Shown: positions 52,218-61,386, counted from the first letter of the stretch. The stretch: DNA of 64,000 nucleotides from Streptomyces antimicrobicus (GCF_020532625.1 NZ_JAJAUY010000011.1:1-64000), one strand, 5' to 3'. Notes: generated by a model not told the origin, from the sequence alone. A program made the numbers and translations.

Positions 52218-52964
52218 GTGAGCCAGCCGGAGATGCAGCCCGAGGGGCCACCCCGGGATCCCCGGGAGGAGAGCAGCGGGCGGGACGCCGCGGGCGATCT
52301 GACCGGCCGGCCGTTCCCCCTGGGCGACTGGGGCGAGCCCGCCGAGCGGCTCGACGAGCTCTACCGGCGGGTCGAGGACGACGCGCTGCGCACCGCCGCG
52401 TGGTACCTCTCCGACCGTGCCTGGAAGCGGCGCGGTGCCCGGGTGCTGCGCGCCGGCGCGGCGGCCGGCGCGGTCACCGGCGCCACGATGCCGCTGCTGG
52501 AGCTGACCGGGCTGGTGGCCGGCGCCTCGGCGTACGGGTACCTGGCGCTGCTGCTGGGCGCCGCCTGCCTGGCCTGCGACCGGTTCTTCGGGCTGACCTC
52601 CGGCTGGATGCGGGACGTGGCCACGGCGCAGGCGGTGCAGCGAAGACTCCAGACCCTGCAGTTCGACTGGGCCTCGGAGAACGTCCGGGAGGTCCTCGGA
52701 CCCACCGAGGGCACCGCCAGCGAGGCGGCGGAGCGCTGCCTGTCCGTGCTGCGGCGGTTCTCGGAGGATGTCACCGAGCTGGTGCGCGCGGAGACCACCG
52801 ACTGGATGGTGGAGTTCCGCTCGGGGCCCACCCCGCTGGTGATGCAGTCGCTGGGCGCCGCCGCGCCGCGCCCGGAGCCGGGCGCGCACCCGAGCCGCTT
52901 CCCGCTGCCCCCGGGCACCCGGCCGAACATGCCGCGGCAGCGGCCGCCGGAGCAGCCGCGTTGA
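52218..52964 (+). CDS. SLATT-domain two-helix membrane protein
   Basis: This 248-residue protein has two adjacent membrane helices (about 83-130, ending LLLGAACLACDRFFGL) preceded by an amphipathic helix with Trp (RTAAWYLSDRAWKRRGAR) and followed by a long helix. This is the SMODS/SLATT effector layout, pore-forming proteins thought to act in nucleotide-triggered defence. No SMODS or SLOG enzyme is next to it, and streptomycetes keep it as a core gene, so a housekeeping role is also possible. GTG 52218 has GAGGGAG six bases upstream; ATG 52158 is a weaker choice despite a fair ribosome site. Confidence 0.7.
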   Translation: MSQPEMQPEGPPRDPREESSGRDAAGDLTGRPFPLGDWGEPAERLDELYRRVEDDALRTAAWYLSDRAWKRRGARVLRAGAAAGAVTGATMPLLELTGLVAGASAYGYLALLLGAACLACDRFFGLTSGWMRDVATAQAVQRRLQTLQFDWASENVREVLGPTEGTASEAAERCLSVLRRFSEDVTELVRAETTDWMVEFRSGPTPLVMQSLGAAAPRPEPGAHPSRFPLPPGTRPNMPRQRPPEQPR

Positions 52965-53108
52965 GCTGATGCCCGCGGCGACCGCTGCCTGATCGTTCTT
53001 GCGGGGACCGGGCGCCGTCGGCGGGCGCGGTTCTGCGCACCCCTTCGCGGAGCGTGTCCGGCACATTACTCTGGCCCGATCGGCGCACAACGACCGAACG
53101 GAGCCCGC

Positions 53109-53759
53109 GTGGCCTGTGACCTGTGGCTGGTCCCCCTTGTCGACGTGCTGTGCCACAGCCCCGACAACCCCTTCGCGGAGGAGATCGCCGCGTACGACAA
53201 GGCGCTCGGCGAGGCCGGGCTGCCGTCCGTGCCCGTCTTCGCCTACATGCCGGGCCTGTCCGGGGACGTCGCCCCGGTCGCCGGCTTCGACTACGACGCC
53301 CTGCACTTCCTGCGCCGGGCCTACCTGCTGCAGATCTGCGGGCTGCCGGTGACCCCGGTCGACGAGCTGGGCGGGGACTACGAGCAGCTGCTGGAGATGT
53401 TCGAGGGCACGGCCCAGCAGTCCCACCTGGTCTGGCACTACGACCACGCCGGGGCCTACGTCCCCGTGGACTTCGCCGCTCCGCTGGCCAACGAGGAACT
53501 GCTGGCCGGCGGCGGACCGCTGGGTTCCGCCCACGGCCTGCTGCGCGAGTTGGCCCTGGTGGCGCCCGCCATCGGGATCGACCCGGGCAACCCTCCGGCC
53601 GCGCCCGCCCCGCCGGGGCGGCCGACCTCGCTGGACGAGCCGGCGGGGCCGATCCCGTACGACGACAGCCCGTTCGCCCGGGAACGCCACGTCTGGCTGG
53701 GCCTGCACGCGGCGGCGACCCGGAGCCTGGGCCAAGGCTCGATGATCATCTTCAGTTGA
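53109..53759 (+). CDS. Conserved hypothetical protein, 216 residues
   Basis: I do not recognise a family. The product starts MACDLWLVPLVDVLCHSP, has several aromatic motifs (FAYMPGLSG, LVWHYDHAGAYVPVDF) and ends in SLGQGSMIIFS. There is no signal peptide or membrane helix. Even GC3 pattern and length suggest a real gene. It uses GTG 53109 and is convergent with the glycosyltransferase gene, ending about 135 bases from it in a repeat-filled gap. Confidence 0.6.
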   Translation: MACDLWLVPLVDVLCHSPDNPFAEEIAAYDKALGEAGLPSVPVFAYMPGLSGDVAPVAGFDYDALHFLRRAYLLQICGLPVTPVDELGGDYEQLLEMFEGTAQQSHLVWHYDHAGAYVPVDFAAPLANEELLAGGGPLGSAHGLLRELALVAPAIGIDPGNPPAAPAPPGRPTSLDEPAGPIPYDDSPFARERHVWLGLHAAATRSLGQGSMIIFS

Positions 53760-53796
53760 GCGGGGGCGGACATCCGCACGACCACGGGCCCGGCCC

Positions 53797-53915
53797 ACGG
53801 GTGACGCGGCCGGACGCCGGTGGTCAGGCGGCCGGGCGAGCGGGTGGTCAGGCGGCCGGGCGAGCCGGTGGTCACGCGGCCGGGCGCCCGCGGATCACGC
53901 GGCCGGGCGCCCGCC
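53797..53915. repeat. 24-bp tandem repeat across the glycosyltransferase stop codon
   Basis: Five copies of a 24-base unit, (G)TGGTCAGGCGGCCGGGCGAG with variants, run through the convergent gap. The last copy includes the stop codon (53895-53897) and final codons of the minus-strand glycosyltransferase. Confidence 0.9.
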
Positions 53916-56597
53916 GGGTCCGACGCGCCACACCCACACGTCCCGCACCCGTTCCGGCTCGGCCCCCAGCAGCCCGGTCAGCAGCACGCGCAGCTCCTCG
54001 CTGCGGTCCTGATCGGGCAGGACCACCGCCCCGGCCTTCCAGTACGCCAGGTCGCGCCGCGCCTGCTCCTGCCATTCCGGCCCGAGCGGCGGCGGGTCGG
54101 CGCCGTAGCGGACCTCGCGCAGCAGGTTGGACAAGTGCCTCGGGGTGGCGCCGAAGGTGCCGATCCGCTCGGGCCCCCACGGGCCCATGAAGTACCCGCC
54201 CGCCAGCCGGAAGCCGAAGTCCGCCCGCACCTGCCAGTGCAGGGCGTCGGCCACCCCCGCGTCGGGCAGCGGAACCGCGACGAGCGCCTCGCCCTCCTGC
54301 ACGTACGGCTTCCACGCGCCGGAGGTGATGAACTCCGGCACCGGTTCGCGGTCCCGCACCGCCAGCGGGACCGGCACGGGCAGCACCGGGATCAGCGCGG
54401 CAGCCACCGCGAGCAGCCCCAGCGTGCGCCGCTGGCCGGCCCCGGACGCCAGGATCCGGTCCAGGGCGAGGGCCAGCAGCATGCCGAGGACCGGCGCGCA
54501 GACCATCGCCACACGCCCCTCGATCACGAACTCGAACAGCGGGAACTGCGTCAGCAGACGCCACGGCCCCGGCACCACGAGCCCGGTCCCGGGCACCGGT
54601 ACGGCCGGCCCCAGCGACAGCAGGAGCATCCCGGCGCCGGTCACGGCGAGCGCGCGGACCGCCGTACGCCGCCACAGCCAGACCGCGACCGCCGTGCCGA
54701 ACGCCAGCAGCGGCCAGCCGTAGAAGCCGTTCTGCTCGGTGTGGTTCATCGACAGCCGTGCGGCGGTGTCCTTGTCGCCGAAGAGCGAGTGACCGGCGTA
54801 CTCGATCAGGGCGCGCGGGCTGTTGGCCGCGCCCTGCGGATGCGGCACGGAGTGGTAGCTCTGCGGTCCGGCGAACTGCCACCACAGCGGGAACGCCACC
54901 AGCGGCACCGAGACGGCCGCCGCCACGAGCATGCCGCGCAGCAGCGGCTTCGCCGCCACCCGGGCCCGCCGGCGGTCGAAGAGGGCGTAGCCGAGGGCGA
55001 AGACCAGCATCCCGAGGGCGGCCAGGAGCAGGGCCTCCTCGCCGAGGTAGATCTGGTACGTCGCGAGGAGGCCGAGGACGATCCCGTCGCGGACCACGTT
55101 CCGCCCGGCGCACAGGCGCAGGGCGCGGTCGACGATCAGCGGGAGCACGAACAGGACGACGAAGTTCGGGTGCGCGGCGGCGTGCGAGACCATCGGCGGC
55201 GCGAACGTCGCCAGCGCCGCGCCCGCGACCGCGGCCGGGCGGCCCACGTCCAGCCACCGGCGGATCAGCCAGTACCAGGCCGACGCGGTGGCGGCGACCC
55301 CGCACGTGAAGACGAGCGCGAGCGTGACCGTCGGGCCGAAGGCGAGGGTGACGGGCGCGAGCGGCACGGACAGGCCGAGCATGACCGTGTTGCCCATCAG
55401 GTTCACGCCGTCGGGCATGCCCTGGAACTCGGTGAACAGCGGATTGCGCAGGTGGGCGACGTTGTCGGCGGTGACCGCGAAGAACCACTCCCACTGGTTC
55501 TGGTCCTGCATCGCGTCGGCGAGGTAGGCGCCGTCGAGGTCGGCCCAGAGGCGGGCGTAGAAGAGGAACGCGACAAGGAGGAAGAGACCGGGCACGGCCA
55601 GACGCGAACCGCCGAGCCGACGGAGGCCCGGGCGGAGGCGGAGGCGGAGGCGGAGGCGGAGGCGAGGGGCTCCCGGGGCGCGGGCGCCGGCGGGGTCCGC
55701 TGCCGCGGGGGCCTGGCTCGCGCTGTGCTGGTGCTGGCGCTGGTGCGGGTGCTGGTGCTGGTGCGGGGCGAGGGAGTCGTCGCCGTCGGGCCGGTCGTCG
55801 TGCGCCGGACGGGACGGCGGGACCTCCGCCACGGGCCAGCCGCGCGTACGGAAGTACCGCAGGACCTCGTCCTCGACGGCCCGGTCGTCCAGCCGGGAAG
55901 CGCCGAAGGCGGCGCGCGCCCGGTCCCCGTCGAAGAGCCGCGGGCCGCCCGGCAAGCGTCCGCCCGGACCGGCACCGGTGCCCGTCCGGGGGGAGCCGAT
56001 CGCGGCCAGGGCCCCGTCGTGCTCGGCCAGGGCCTTCTCCAGCCGCTCCAGTTCCTCGACGGGGGAGGCGAGTGCGGCGTCGGTGAGCAGCACCCGCGCA
56101 CCGGCGGACGCGGCGACGCCCAGCCGCAGCGCGCTGCCCCGGCCGCCGGGGTGCTCGCGCGGGCCGCGTATCAGGCGGATGCGCGGATCCTCGGCGGCCG
56201 CGGCCAGCACGACGTCGGCAGCCGTGGGGTCGGCGGGGTCCGTGGGGTCGGCGGCTTCCGGGGCATCGGCGGCCGGGGGGTCGGCGGGGTCCGCTGAACC
56301 GGCGGCCGGGGCGTCGGCGGGGTCCGCTGTACCGGCGCCCGGGGCGTCGGCGGGGTCCGCTGTACCGGCGCCCGGGGCGTCGGCTGCCGTGGGGTCGGCC
56401 GGGGCATCGGCGGGCCCGTCGGCCACGACGATCACCTCCCAGTCGCCCGGGCCGGTCCCGAACCGCTCGTCGAGGTGTTCGCGCAGCATCCCCAGGGCCG
56501 GGCCGAGCCGCTCGGGCTGCGGCCCCCCGTCGCCGTACGCGGGTACGACGACGCTCAGGGCGACCTGGCCGAGCCGGGTGGTCCGCGTGGCGCTCAC
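53895..56597 (-). CDS. GT2-like / GT-C membrane glycosyltransferase fusion
   Basis: This 900-residue protein has two parts. Residues 1-260 are a cytoplasmic GT2-like domain (LSVVVPAYGDGG, WEVIVVADGPAD). It is interrupted by an 11-residue-unit Ala/Asp/Pro repeat (ADAPGAGTADP, several times). A His/Gln-rich linker (HQHQHPHQRQHQH) and an Arg-Leu repeat (RLRLRLRLRLRP) follow. From about 345 on is a multipass GT-C-type membrane domain with about ten helices. The GTG start at 56597 overlaps the GntR stop (GTGA). It probably transfers a sugar to an extracellular polymer. The last codons lie in a tandem repeat. Confidence 0.72.
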   Translation of the reverse strand: MSATRTTRLGQVALSVVVPAYGDGGPQPERLGPALGMLREHLDERFGTGPGDWEVIVVADGPADAPADPTAADAPGAGTADPADAPGAGTADPADAPAAGSADPADPPAADAPEAADPTDPADPTAADVVLAAAAEDPRIRLIRGPREHPGGRGSALRLGVAASAGARVLLTDAALASPVEELERLEKALAEHDGALAAIGSPRTGTGAGPGGRLPGGPRLFDGDRARAAFGASRLDDRAVEDEVLRYFRTRGWPVAEVPPSRPAHDDRPDGDDSLAPHQHQHPHQRQHQHSASQAPAAADPAGARAPGAPRLRLRLRLRLRPGLRRLGGSRLAVPGLFLLVAFLFYARLWADLDGAYLADAMQDQNQWEWFFAVTADNVAHLRNPLFTEFQGMPDGVNLMGNTVMLGLSVPLAPVTLAFGPTVTLALVFTCGVAATASAWYWLIRRWLDVGRPAAVAGAALATFAPPMVSHAAAHPNFVVLFVLPLIVDRALRLCAGRNVVRDGIVLGLLATYQIYLGEEALLLAALGMLVFALGYALFDRRRARVAAKPLLRGMLVAAAVSVPLVAFPLWWQFAGPQSYHSVPHPQGAANSPRALIEYAGHSLFGDKDTAARLSMNHTEQNGFYGWPLLAFGTAVAVWLWRRTAVRALAVTGAGMLLLSLGPAVPVPGTGLVVPGPWRLLTQFPLFEFVIEGRVAMVCAPVLGMLLALALDRILASGAGQRRTLGLLAVAAALIPVLPVPVPLAVRDREPVPEFITSGAWKPYVQEGEALVAVPLPDAGVADALHWQVRADFGFRLAGGYFMGPWGPERIGTFGATPRHLSNLLREVRYGADPPPLGPEWQEQARRDLAYWKAGAVVLPDQDRSEELRVLLTGLLGAEPERVRDVWVWRVGPGGRPAA

Positions 56598-57334
56598 GCG
56601 CGTGCCCCCCGGCGGGGATCCGCCCACCGGGCGGCGTTCTGGCCCTCGGCCTCGGCGCCGGCCGCCGGGTCGAGCCCGGACGCCCAGTCCAGCGCGTGCT
56701 CGTTGTAGGAGTGCACCAGGCGGCGGACGTCGTCGGCGTCGGCGCGGGTCACCGCGTCCACCAGCTCGATGTGCCGGTCCCACAAGGCCGATCCCACGTG
56801 CGCCTCGCGCTGGAGGTGGGGGACGGCGAAGACCCAGCACCGCACCCGGATGCTGTGCAGGAACTCGGTGATGTAGGCGTTGCCGACCAGCCCGCTCAGC
56901 TCCCGCCAGAACCGCAGGTCGTAGCCGATCAGGACCTCCAGCGAACCGCTGCGCGCGGCGCGTTCGGCCTCCTCGGCGCGGCGGCGTACGGAGACCAGCT
57001 GTTCGGCGACGCCCGCGGACGTGCCGCGCTCCACCAGCCGCCGGAAGATGCCGTCCACGACCAGGGAGCGAGCCTCGACCATCCCCCGGAAGTCGTCCAC
57101 GGTGTAGACCCGGACCCGGAAGCCGCGGTGCGTCGCGGACTCCAGCAGGCCCTGCGCGGAGAGGTCGACCAGCGCCTCGCGGACCGGGGTGGCGGAGACC
57201 TCGTACTGCTCGGCGATCTGCTTGACCGTGAACTCCGTGCCCGGAGGCAGGCGTCCCGCGAGCACCTCGTCGCGCAGTGCGTCCGCGATCTGCTGGCGAA
57301 GTGTGTTGCGGGTGACAGCGCCGCTGCCGGCCAT
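56594..57334 (-). CDS. GntR-family (FCD) transcriptional regulator
   Basis: This 246-residue regulator has an N-terminal winged HTH (LRQQIADALRDEVLAGRL, FTVKQIAEQYEVSATPVREAL) and a C-terminal all-helical FCD effector domain (VEARSLVVDGIFRRLVERG to LVHSYNEHALDW). ATG 57334 is chosen at the domain start. It lies 261 bases downstream of the aminotransferase gene on the same strand and is coupled to the glycosyltransferase. It may respond to an amino- or keto-acid. Confidence 0.9.
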   Translation of the reverse strand: MAGSGAVTRNTLRQQIADALRDEVLAGRLPPGTEFTVKQIAEQYEVSATPVREALVDLSAQGLLESATHRGFRVRVYTVDDFRGMVEARSLVVDGIFRRLVERGTSAGVAEQLVSVRRRAEEAERAARSGSLEVLIGYDLRFWRELSGLVGNAYITEFLHSIRVRCWVFAVPHLQREAHVGSALWDRHIELVDAVTRADADDVRRLVHSYNEHALDWASGLDPAAGAEAEGQNAARWADPRRGARA

Positions 57335-57448
57335 GGGGTCCGTCTCCGTTCGTAGGACTCCGGACACCTTAGGCCAGGCCACGCGGACCCGGTCGGCCAA
57401 CCGGGTCCGCATCGACACCGGGCCGGGCCGCCCCCGCACAGCCGACCG

Positions 57449-57545
57449 GGCCCGCACGGCGACGGGCCCAGCCCGGACGGCGACGGGCCGAGCCCGGCCC
57501 GGGCGGACGACCGGCCGGGTCCGGGCGGACGACCGGCCGGGCCGG
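57449..57545. repeat. Direct repeats between aminotransferase and GntR genes
   Basis: CGGACGGCGACGGGCC-type units and two exact 22-base copies of GGGCGGACGACCGGCCGGG-TCC/GCC (57501-57543) fill the gap. No gene is seen. Confidence 0.8.
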
Positions 57546-57595
57546 GGCCGGGGGCACTCGGCGGTGAGGGCGCCGGCCCCCTGCGGTGCCGGCCC

Positions 57596-58987
57596 TCAGG
57601 CGGCGCCGGCGGTGGTGTGCCGGTCGGCGACCGTCAGCGCCTCGTCCAGCAGGGCCAGGCCCTCCTTCGCCTCGGCCTCGGTGATGTTGCAGGCGGGCAC
57701 CACGTGCGTCCGGTTCATGTTCACGAACGGCCACAGGCCGGCCTGCTTGCACGCCGCCGTGAACTCCGCCATCGGCGCGTTGTCCGCGCCCCCCGCGTTG
57801 TACGGCACGAGCGGCTCGCGCGTCTCCTTGTCCCGTACGAGCTCCACCGCCCAGAACGCGCCGAGGCCCCGCACCTCGCCCACGGACGGGTGCCGCTCGG
57901 CGATCTCGGCCAGGGCCGGGCCGATGACGTTCTCACCGAGGTGCGCGGCGTGCTCGACGATGCCTTCCTCGGCCATCGCGCCGATGGTGGCCACGGCGGC
58001 GGCGCACGCCAGCGGGTGACCGGAGTACGTCAGACCTCCGGGGTACGGCCGGGTGTCGAAGGTCTCGGCGATCGCGCCGGAGATCGCGACACCGCCGAGG
58101 GGCACGTAACCGCTGTTCACGCCCTTGGCGAAGGTGAGCAGGTCGGGGGTGACGTCCCAGTGCTCGGCGGCGAACCACTTGCCGGTGCGGCCGAAGCCGG
58201 CCATGACCTCGTCCAGGACGAAGACGATGCCGTAGCGGTCGCACAGCTCCCGTACGCCCGCGAGGTAACCGGCGGGCGGGACCATGATCCCGGCGGTGCC
58301 GGGCACGGTCTCCAGGACGATCGCGGCGATGGACTGCGGGCCCTCGAACGCGATGGTGTCCGCGAGGTGCGCCAGCGCCCGCTCGCACTCCTCGGCCTCG
58401 GTGGTGGCGTGGAAGGGCGAGCGGTAGAGGAACGGCCCCCAGAAGTGCACGACCCCGGCGGAGGCCGTGTCGGAGGGCCAGCGGCGCGGGTCACCGGTCA
58501 GGTTGATCGCGGCGGCGGTGGCGCCGTGGTACGAGCGGTAGGTCGAGAGCACCTTCTGGCGGCCCGTGTGCAGCCGGGCCATCCGGACGGCGTTCTCGAC
58601 GGCCTCGGCGCCGCCGTTGGTGAAGAAGATCTTGTCGAGGTCGCCGGGGGTGCGCTCGGCGATCAGCCGCGCCGCCTCGGAGCGCACGTCCACGGCGAAG
58701 CCGGGCGCGAGCGTGCACAGCTTCGCGGCCTGCTCCTGGATCGCGGCGACGACCTTCGGGTGCTGGTGGCCGATGTTGGTGTTGACCAGCTGGGAGGAGA
58801 AGTCGAGGTAGCGGTTCCCGTCGTAGTCCCAGAAGTACGACCCCTCGGCCCCGGCCACGGCGAGCGGATCGATGAGCTTCTGTGCGGACCAGGAGTGGAA
58901 CACGTGCGCGCGGTCGGCGGCCTTGACGGCGTCCTTGGCGGCGGCCGTGGGTGCGGTGTCGGCCTGAGGGGTGAGAGGGGTGGTCAT
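57596..58987 (-). CDS. Class III aminotransferase
   Basis: This 463-residue PLP enzyme has FFTNGGAEAVENAVRMAR, STYRSYHGAT, FVLDEVMAGFGRTGKWFA (PLP Asp) and the Schiff-base Lys in LTFAKGVNSGYVPLGG. It belongs with omega-amino-acid/aspartate aminotransferase-family class III proteins. The substrate is probably an omega-amine or beta-amino acid. ATG 58987 begins the conserved part. It is divergent from the DJ-1/MarR pair across a gap with two operator-like repeats. Confidence 0.92.
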   Translation of the reverse strand: MTTPLTPQADTAPTAAAKDAVKAADRAHVFHSWSAQKLIDPLAVAGAEGSYFWDYDGNRYLDFSSQLVNTNIGHQHPKVVAAIQEQAAKLCTLAPGFAVDVRSEAARLIAERTPGDLDKIFFTNGGAEAVENAVRMARLHTGRQKVLSTYRSYHGATAAAINLTGDPRRWPSDTASAGVVHFWGPFLYRSPFHATTEAEECERALAHLADTIAFEGPQSIAAIVLETVPGTAGIMVPPAGYLAGVRELCDRYGIVFVLDEVMAGFGRTGKWFAAEHWDVTPDLLTFAKGVNSGYVPLGGVAISGAIAETFDTRPYPGGLTYSGHPLACAAAVATIGAMAEEGIVEHAAHLGENVIGPALAEIAERHPSVGEVRGLGAFWAVELVRDKETREPLVPYNAGGADNAPMAEFTAACKQAGLWPFVNMNRTHVVPACNITEAEAKEGLALLDEALTVADRHTTAGAA

Positions 58988-59084
58988 GGCAGCACCGTAG
59001 AAGACGCAGGTAGGGGGTGGTATCGGCGGGTTGTATGGGGGTGGGCGGCGAGCCTCGGCAAGGTGTCGCGGGACCGGGATCCAT

Positions 59085-59118
59085 TGACAGCATGCTGACG
59101 ACATGACAGCCTACTGTC
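59085..59118. promoter_or_regulatory. Tandem operator pair, likely for the MarR regulator
   Basis: TGACAGCATGCTGAC (59085-59099) and TGACAGCCTACTGTC (59104-59118) are 12/15 identical and each is palindromic (CAGCATGCTG; GACAG-N4-CTGTC). They lie in the divergent gap between the aminotransferase and DJ-1 genes, 67 bases before the DJ-1 start. TTGACA at 59084-59089 may be a -35 box within the first copy. A further tandem run of GGGAAAGCAGAC-type units follows at 59128-59170. Confidence 0.6.
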
Positions 59119-59185
59119 GTAGTCGGGCGGGAAGCAGACGGGAAAGCAGACAGGAAAGCAGGCGGGAAGCATGGAGGCGGACACG

Positions 59186-59809
59186 ATGACCGAGACGCGG
59201 AAGCCGATCCACTTGGCGGTGTACGACACGTACGCCGACTGGGAGACCGGTCACACCACGGCACACCTGACCCAGCGCGGCCACGAGATCCGTACGGTCG
59301 CCCTCACGGCCGACCGCCCCGTCACCACCATGGGCGGCCTCCGGATCCAGCCCGACCAGGCCCTCGCCGACGTGGCCCCGGCGGATTCCGCGCTGCTGAT
59401 CCTGACGGGCGCGCAGCTGTGGGACACCGGCGACGACCTGGCCCCGTTCGCCGCCAAGGCCCGGGAGTTCCTGGCCGCCGGAGTGCCCGTGGCGGCCATC
59501 TGCGGCGCCACGGCGGGCCTGGCCCGCGAGGGGCTGCTCGACGACCGCGCCCACACCAGCGCCGCGGCCGCGTACCTGGAGGCCACGGGCTACGCGGGCG
59601 GGGCCCACTATGTCGAGGCGGACGCGGTCACCGACACCCACCTGGTCACGGCCGGCCCGACCGAACCCGTGGCCTTCGCCCGCGAAATCTTCGCCCTGCT
59701 CGGCGTCTACAAGCCGGACGTCCTGGACGCGTGGTACCGCCTGTTCCACGACTCGGACCCGAGCGCGTTCCCGGTGCTGATGGCGGCGGCGGAGGCGGGC
59801 GATGCCTGA
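59186..59809 (+). CDS. DJ-1/PfpI-family protein
   Basis: This 207-residue class I glutamine amidotransferase-like protein has the nucleophile elbow AAICGATAGLA with Cys and the acidic residue in YDTYADWE. Relatives include glyoxalase-, chaperone- and protease-like enzymes. ATG 59186 has GGAGG eight bases upstream; ATG 59171 would add five residues. It overlaps the MarR gene by 8 bases, so the pair is coregulated. Confidence 0.88.
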   Translation: MTETRKPIHLAVYDTYADWETGHTTAHLTQRGHEIRTVALTADRPVTTMGGLRIQPDQALADVAPADSALLILTGAQLWDTGDDLAPFAAKAREFLAAGVPVAAICGATAGLAREGLLDDRAHTSAAAAYLEATGYAGGAHYVEADAVTDTHLVTAGPTEPVAFAREIFALLGVYKPDVLDAWYRLFHDSDPSAFPVLMAAAEAGDA

Positions 59810-60458
59810 CACCACGGCGCAGACCGACGGTACGGGGGGCGCGGGAGCGGACGCGGGAGCGGGAGCGGGAGCAGCCGCAGGAACGGGTGCGGGAGCGGGA
59901 GCAGCCGCAGGAACGGGTGCGGGAGCGGGAGCAGGCGCAGGAACGGAAGCAGCGGCAGGAACAGGCGCGGGAGTGGGAGTGGGAGCGGCGGCCGCAAGCA
60001 CGCGGCGGCGGCAGGACCTGCTGAGCCGGACGGCGTTGGGGGTGTTCCGGCTGAACGGCCAGTTCCTGGCCGTCTCGGAGGATCTGGCCCGGCCCGCCGG
60101 CCTGACCGCGGCCCGCTGGCAGGTCCTGGGCGCGGTCCTGCACGAGCCGCTGCCCGTCGCGGGCATCGCCCGCGCCATGGGCATCACCCGCCAGAGCGTG
60201 CAACGCATCGCGGACCTCCTGGCCGCGAAGGGCCTGGCCGAGTACGTCCCCAACCCGGCCCACCGCAGAGCCAAGCTGCTCCGCCCCACCGCGGCGGGCC
60301 GAGCCGCCGTCGCCCGCATCGGCCCGGGCCACGCCGCCCTGGCCGACCAGCTGGCGGCGCACCTGGGCGAGGAGGCCTTCGCGGAGACCGTACGGGTCCT
60401 GGAACGCCTGGCGACGACCATGGACACGCTCAACCAGGCCCCACCCGAGCACGGTTGA
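59802..60458 (+). CDS. MarR-family regulator with Ala/Gly-repeat leader
   Basis: This 218-residue protein has a C-terminal MarR winged HTH (LTAARWQVLGAVLHE, GITRQSVQRIADLLAAKGL, NPAHRRAKLLRPT). The first 65 residues are an Ala/Gly/Thr run encoded by 30-bp tandem units (59881-59910, 59911-59940 and flanks). It overlaps the DJ-1 gene by 8 bases. It probably represses itself and the DJ-1 gene through the operators at 59085-59118. Confidence 0.85.
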   Translation: MPDTTAQTDGTGGAGADAGAGAGAAAGTGAGAGAAAGTGAGAGAGAGTEAAAGTGAGVGVGAAAASTRRRQDLLSRTALGVFRLNGQFLAVSEDLARPAGLTAARWQVLGAVLHEPLPVAGIARAMGITRQSVQRIADLLAAKGLAEYVPNPAHRRAKLLRPTAAGRAAVARIGPGHAALADQLAAHLGEEAFAETVRVLERLATTMDTLNQAPPEHG

Positions 60459-61386
60459 CCCGCCCACCCCGACCCGACCTGCCGACCCGGGTACGAGCCC
60501 GGGCCGTGGGCCGGGCAGGGAGCCGGGCCGGGAGCCGGGGCAGGGACCTGCGCGGGGTCGAAGCCCGGGCACCGGCGAGAGCCGACGCACGGCACCGGCG
60601 CGCCACCCGTACGGGCCCGCCGCCCCGGCACGGACACGGGCCGAGGCGCGGCACCGGCACGGGCCCGGGCACGGCACGGGCACGAGCACGGGCACGGCAC
60701 GGCACGGCCTGTGCCGGGACACCTGCTGAGCAGGTGCACGGCGTGGGCATCGCCACGGAACACTGGCGCAGCACGGGCGCGGGCGCGGGGAGCACCAGGA
60801 GCACGGCACGGGCCGGGGAGCGCCGGGAGCACGGCACGGCCGGGCGCGGCACGGCACACCAGGGGCACGGCACGTGCCGGGCGCGGCCCCGCCCGGCACG
60901 GCCCCACCGGGCCCGGTACGGCCGTGCCTCGGCCCCCGTACGGCAGGGCCAGGCCCGGTTCGGCCCCGCCCTGCCCGGTACCTACCGGGCCCGATCCAGC
61001 CGGGCCCGGTAGGGCCCCGCCCCGCCCTGTACGGCCTCGCCGGGCCCGGTAGGGCCCGGCCCGGCCCGGTCCGCCCAGCCCGGCCCGGTCCGCCCGGCCC
61101 GGTACGACCTCGCGCCAGCCGGGACGGCCCCGCACCGGCAGGTACGGCTCAGTCCGAGTCCCAGTCCCAGTCCCAGTCGCAGTCCCGGTCCCGGTCAGCC
61201 CTGGCCAGGACCCGCTCCCGGCCGGGGGCGGCGGCAGGCTCGCCGTAGCGACACGTCGTACATCCGTACGCTCCCCCACCCCGCAACCGGCCGCCCCACC
61301 CCACCCGTCCCTCCCTCTGCACAGGCGCCCGGACCCGCACTATCGTCGGCTCGTTCGGCAGTCCTAGGGGGAAGGACCACCCGGCC
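60459..61386. other. 928-base GC-extreme low-complexity intergenic region
   Basis: I see no gene. The open frames on both strands here are Arg/Pro/Gly/Ala runs forced by composition. The first part (to about 60900) is built of GGCACGG/CGGGCACG units. From 60880 to 61130 it is CGGGCCCGGTACGGC-type units, and at 61149-61196 there are six CAGTCC(C)-type units. The kinase promoter must lie in the last 100 bases. Confidence 0.75.

Noticed and set aside
53820..56297. 825-codon plus-strand frame opposite the glycosyltransferase
   Set aside because: His/Arg/Gln-rich shadow without motifs; the opposite strand has coherent membrane helices.
51453..57545. CRISPR array among the many short repeats
   Set aside because: Repeats are contiguous with no unique spacers of even length, and no cas genes are present.
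59111..61279. 722-codon minus-strand frame through the desert and the DJ-1/MarR genes
   Set aside because: It is composition-driven; the MarR and DJ-1 frames on the plus strand carry their family motifs and the rest is repeats.
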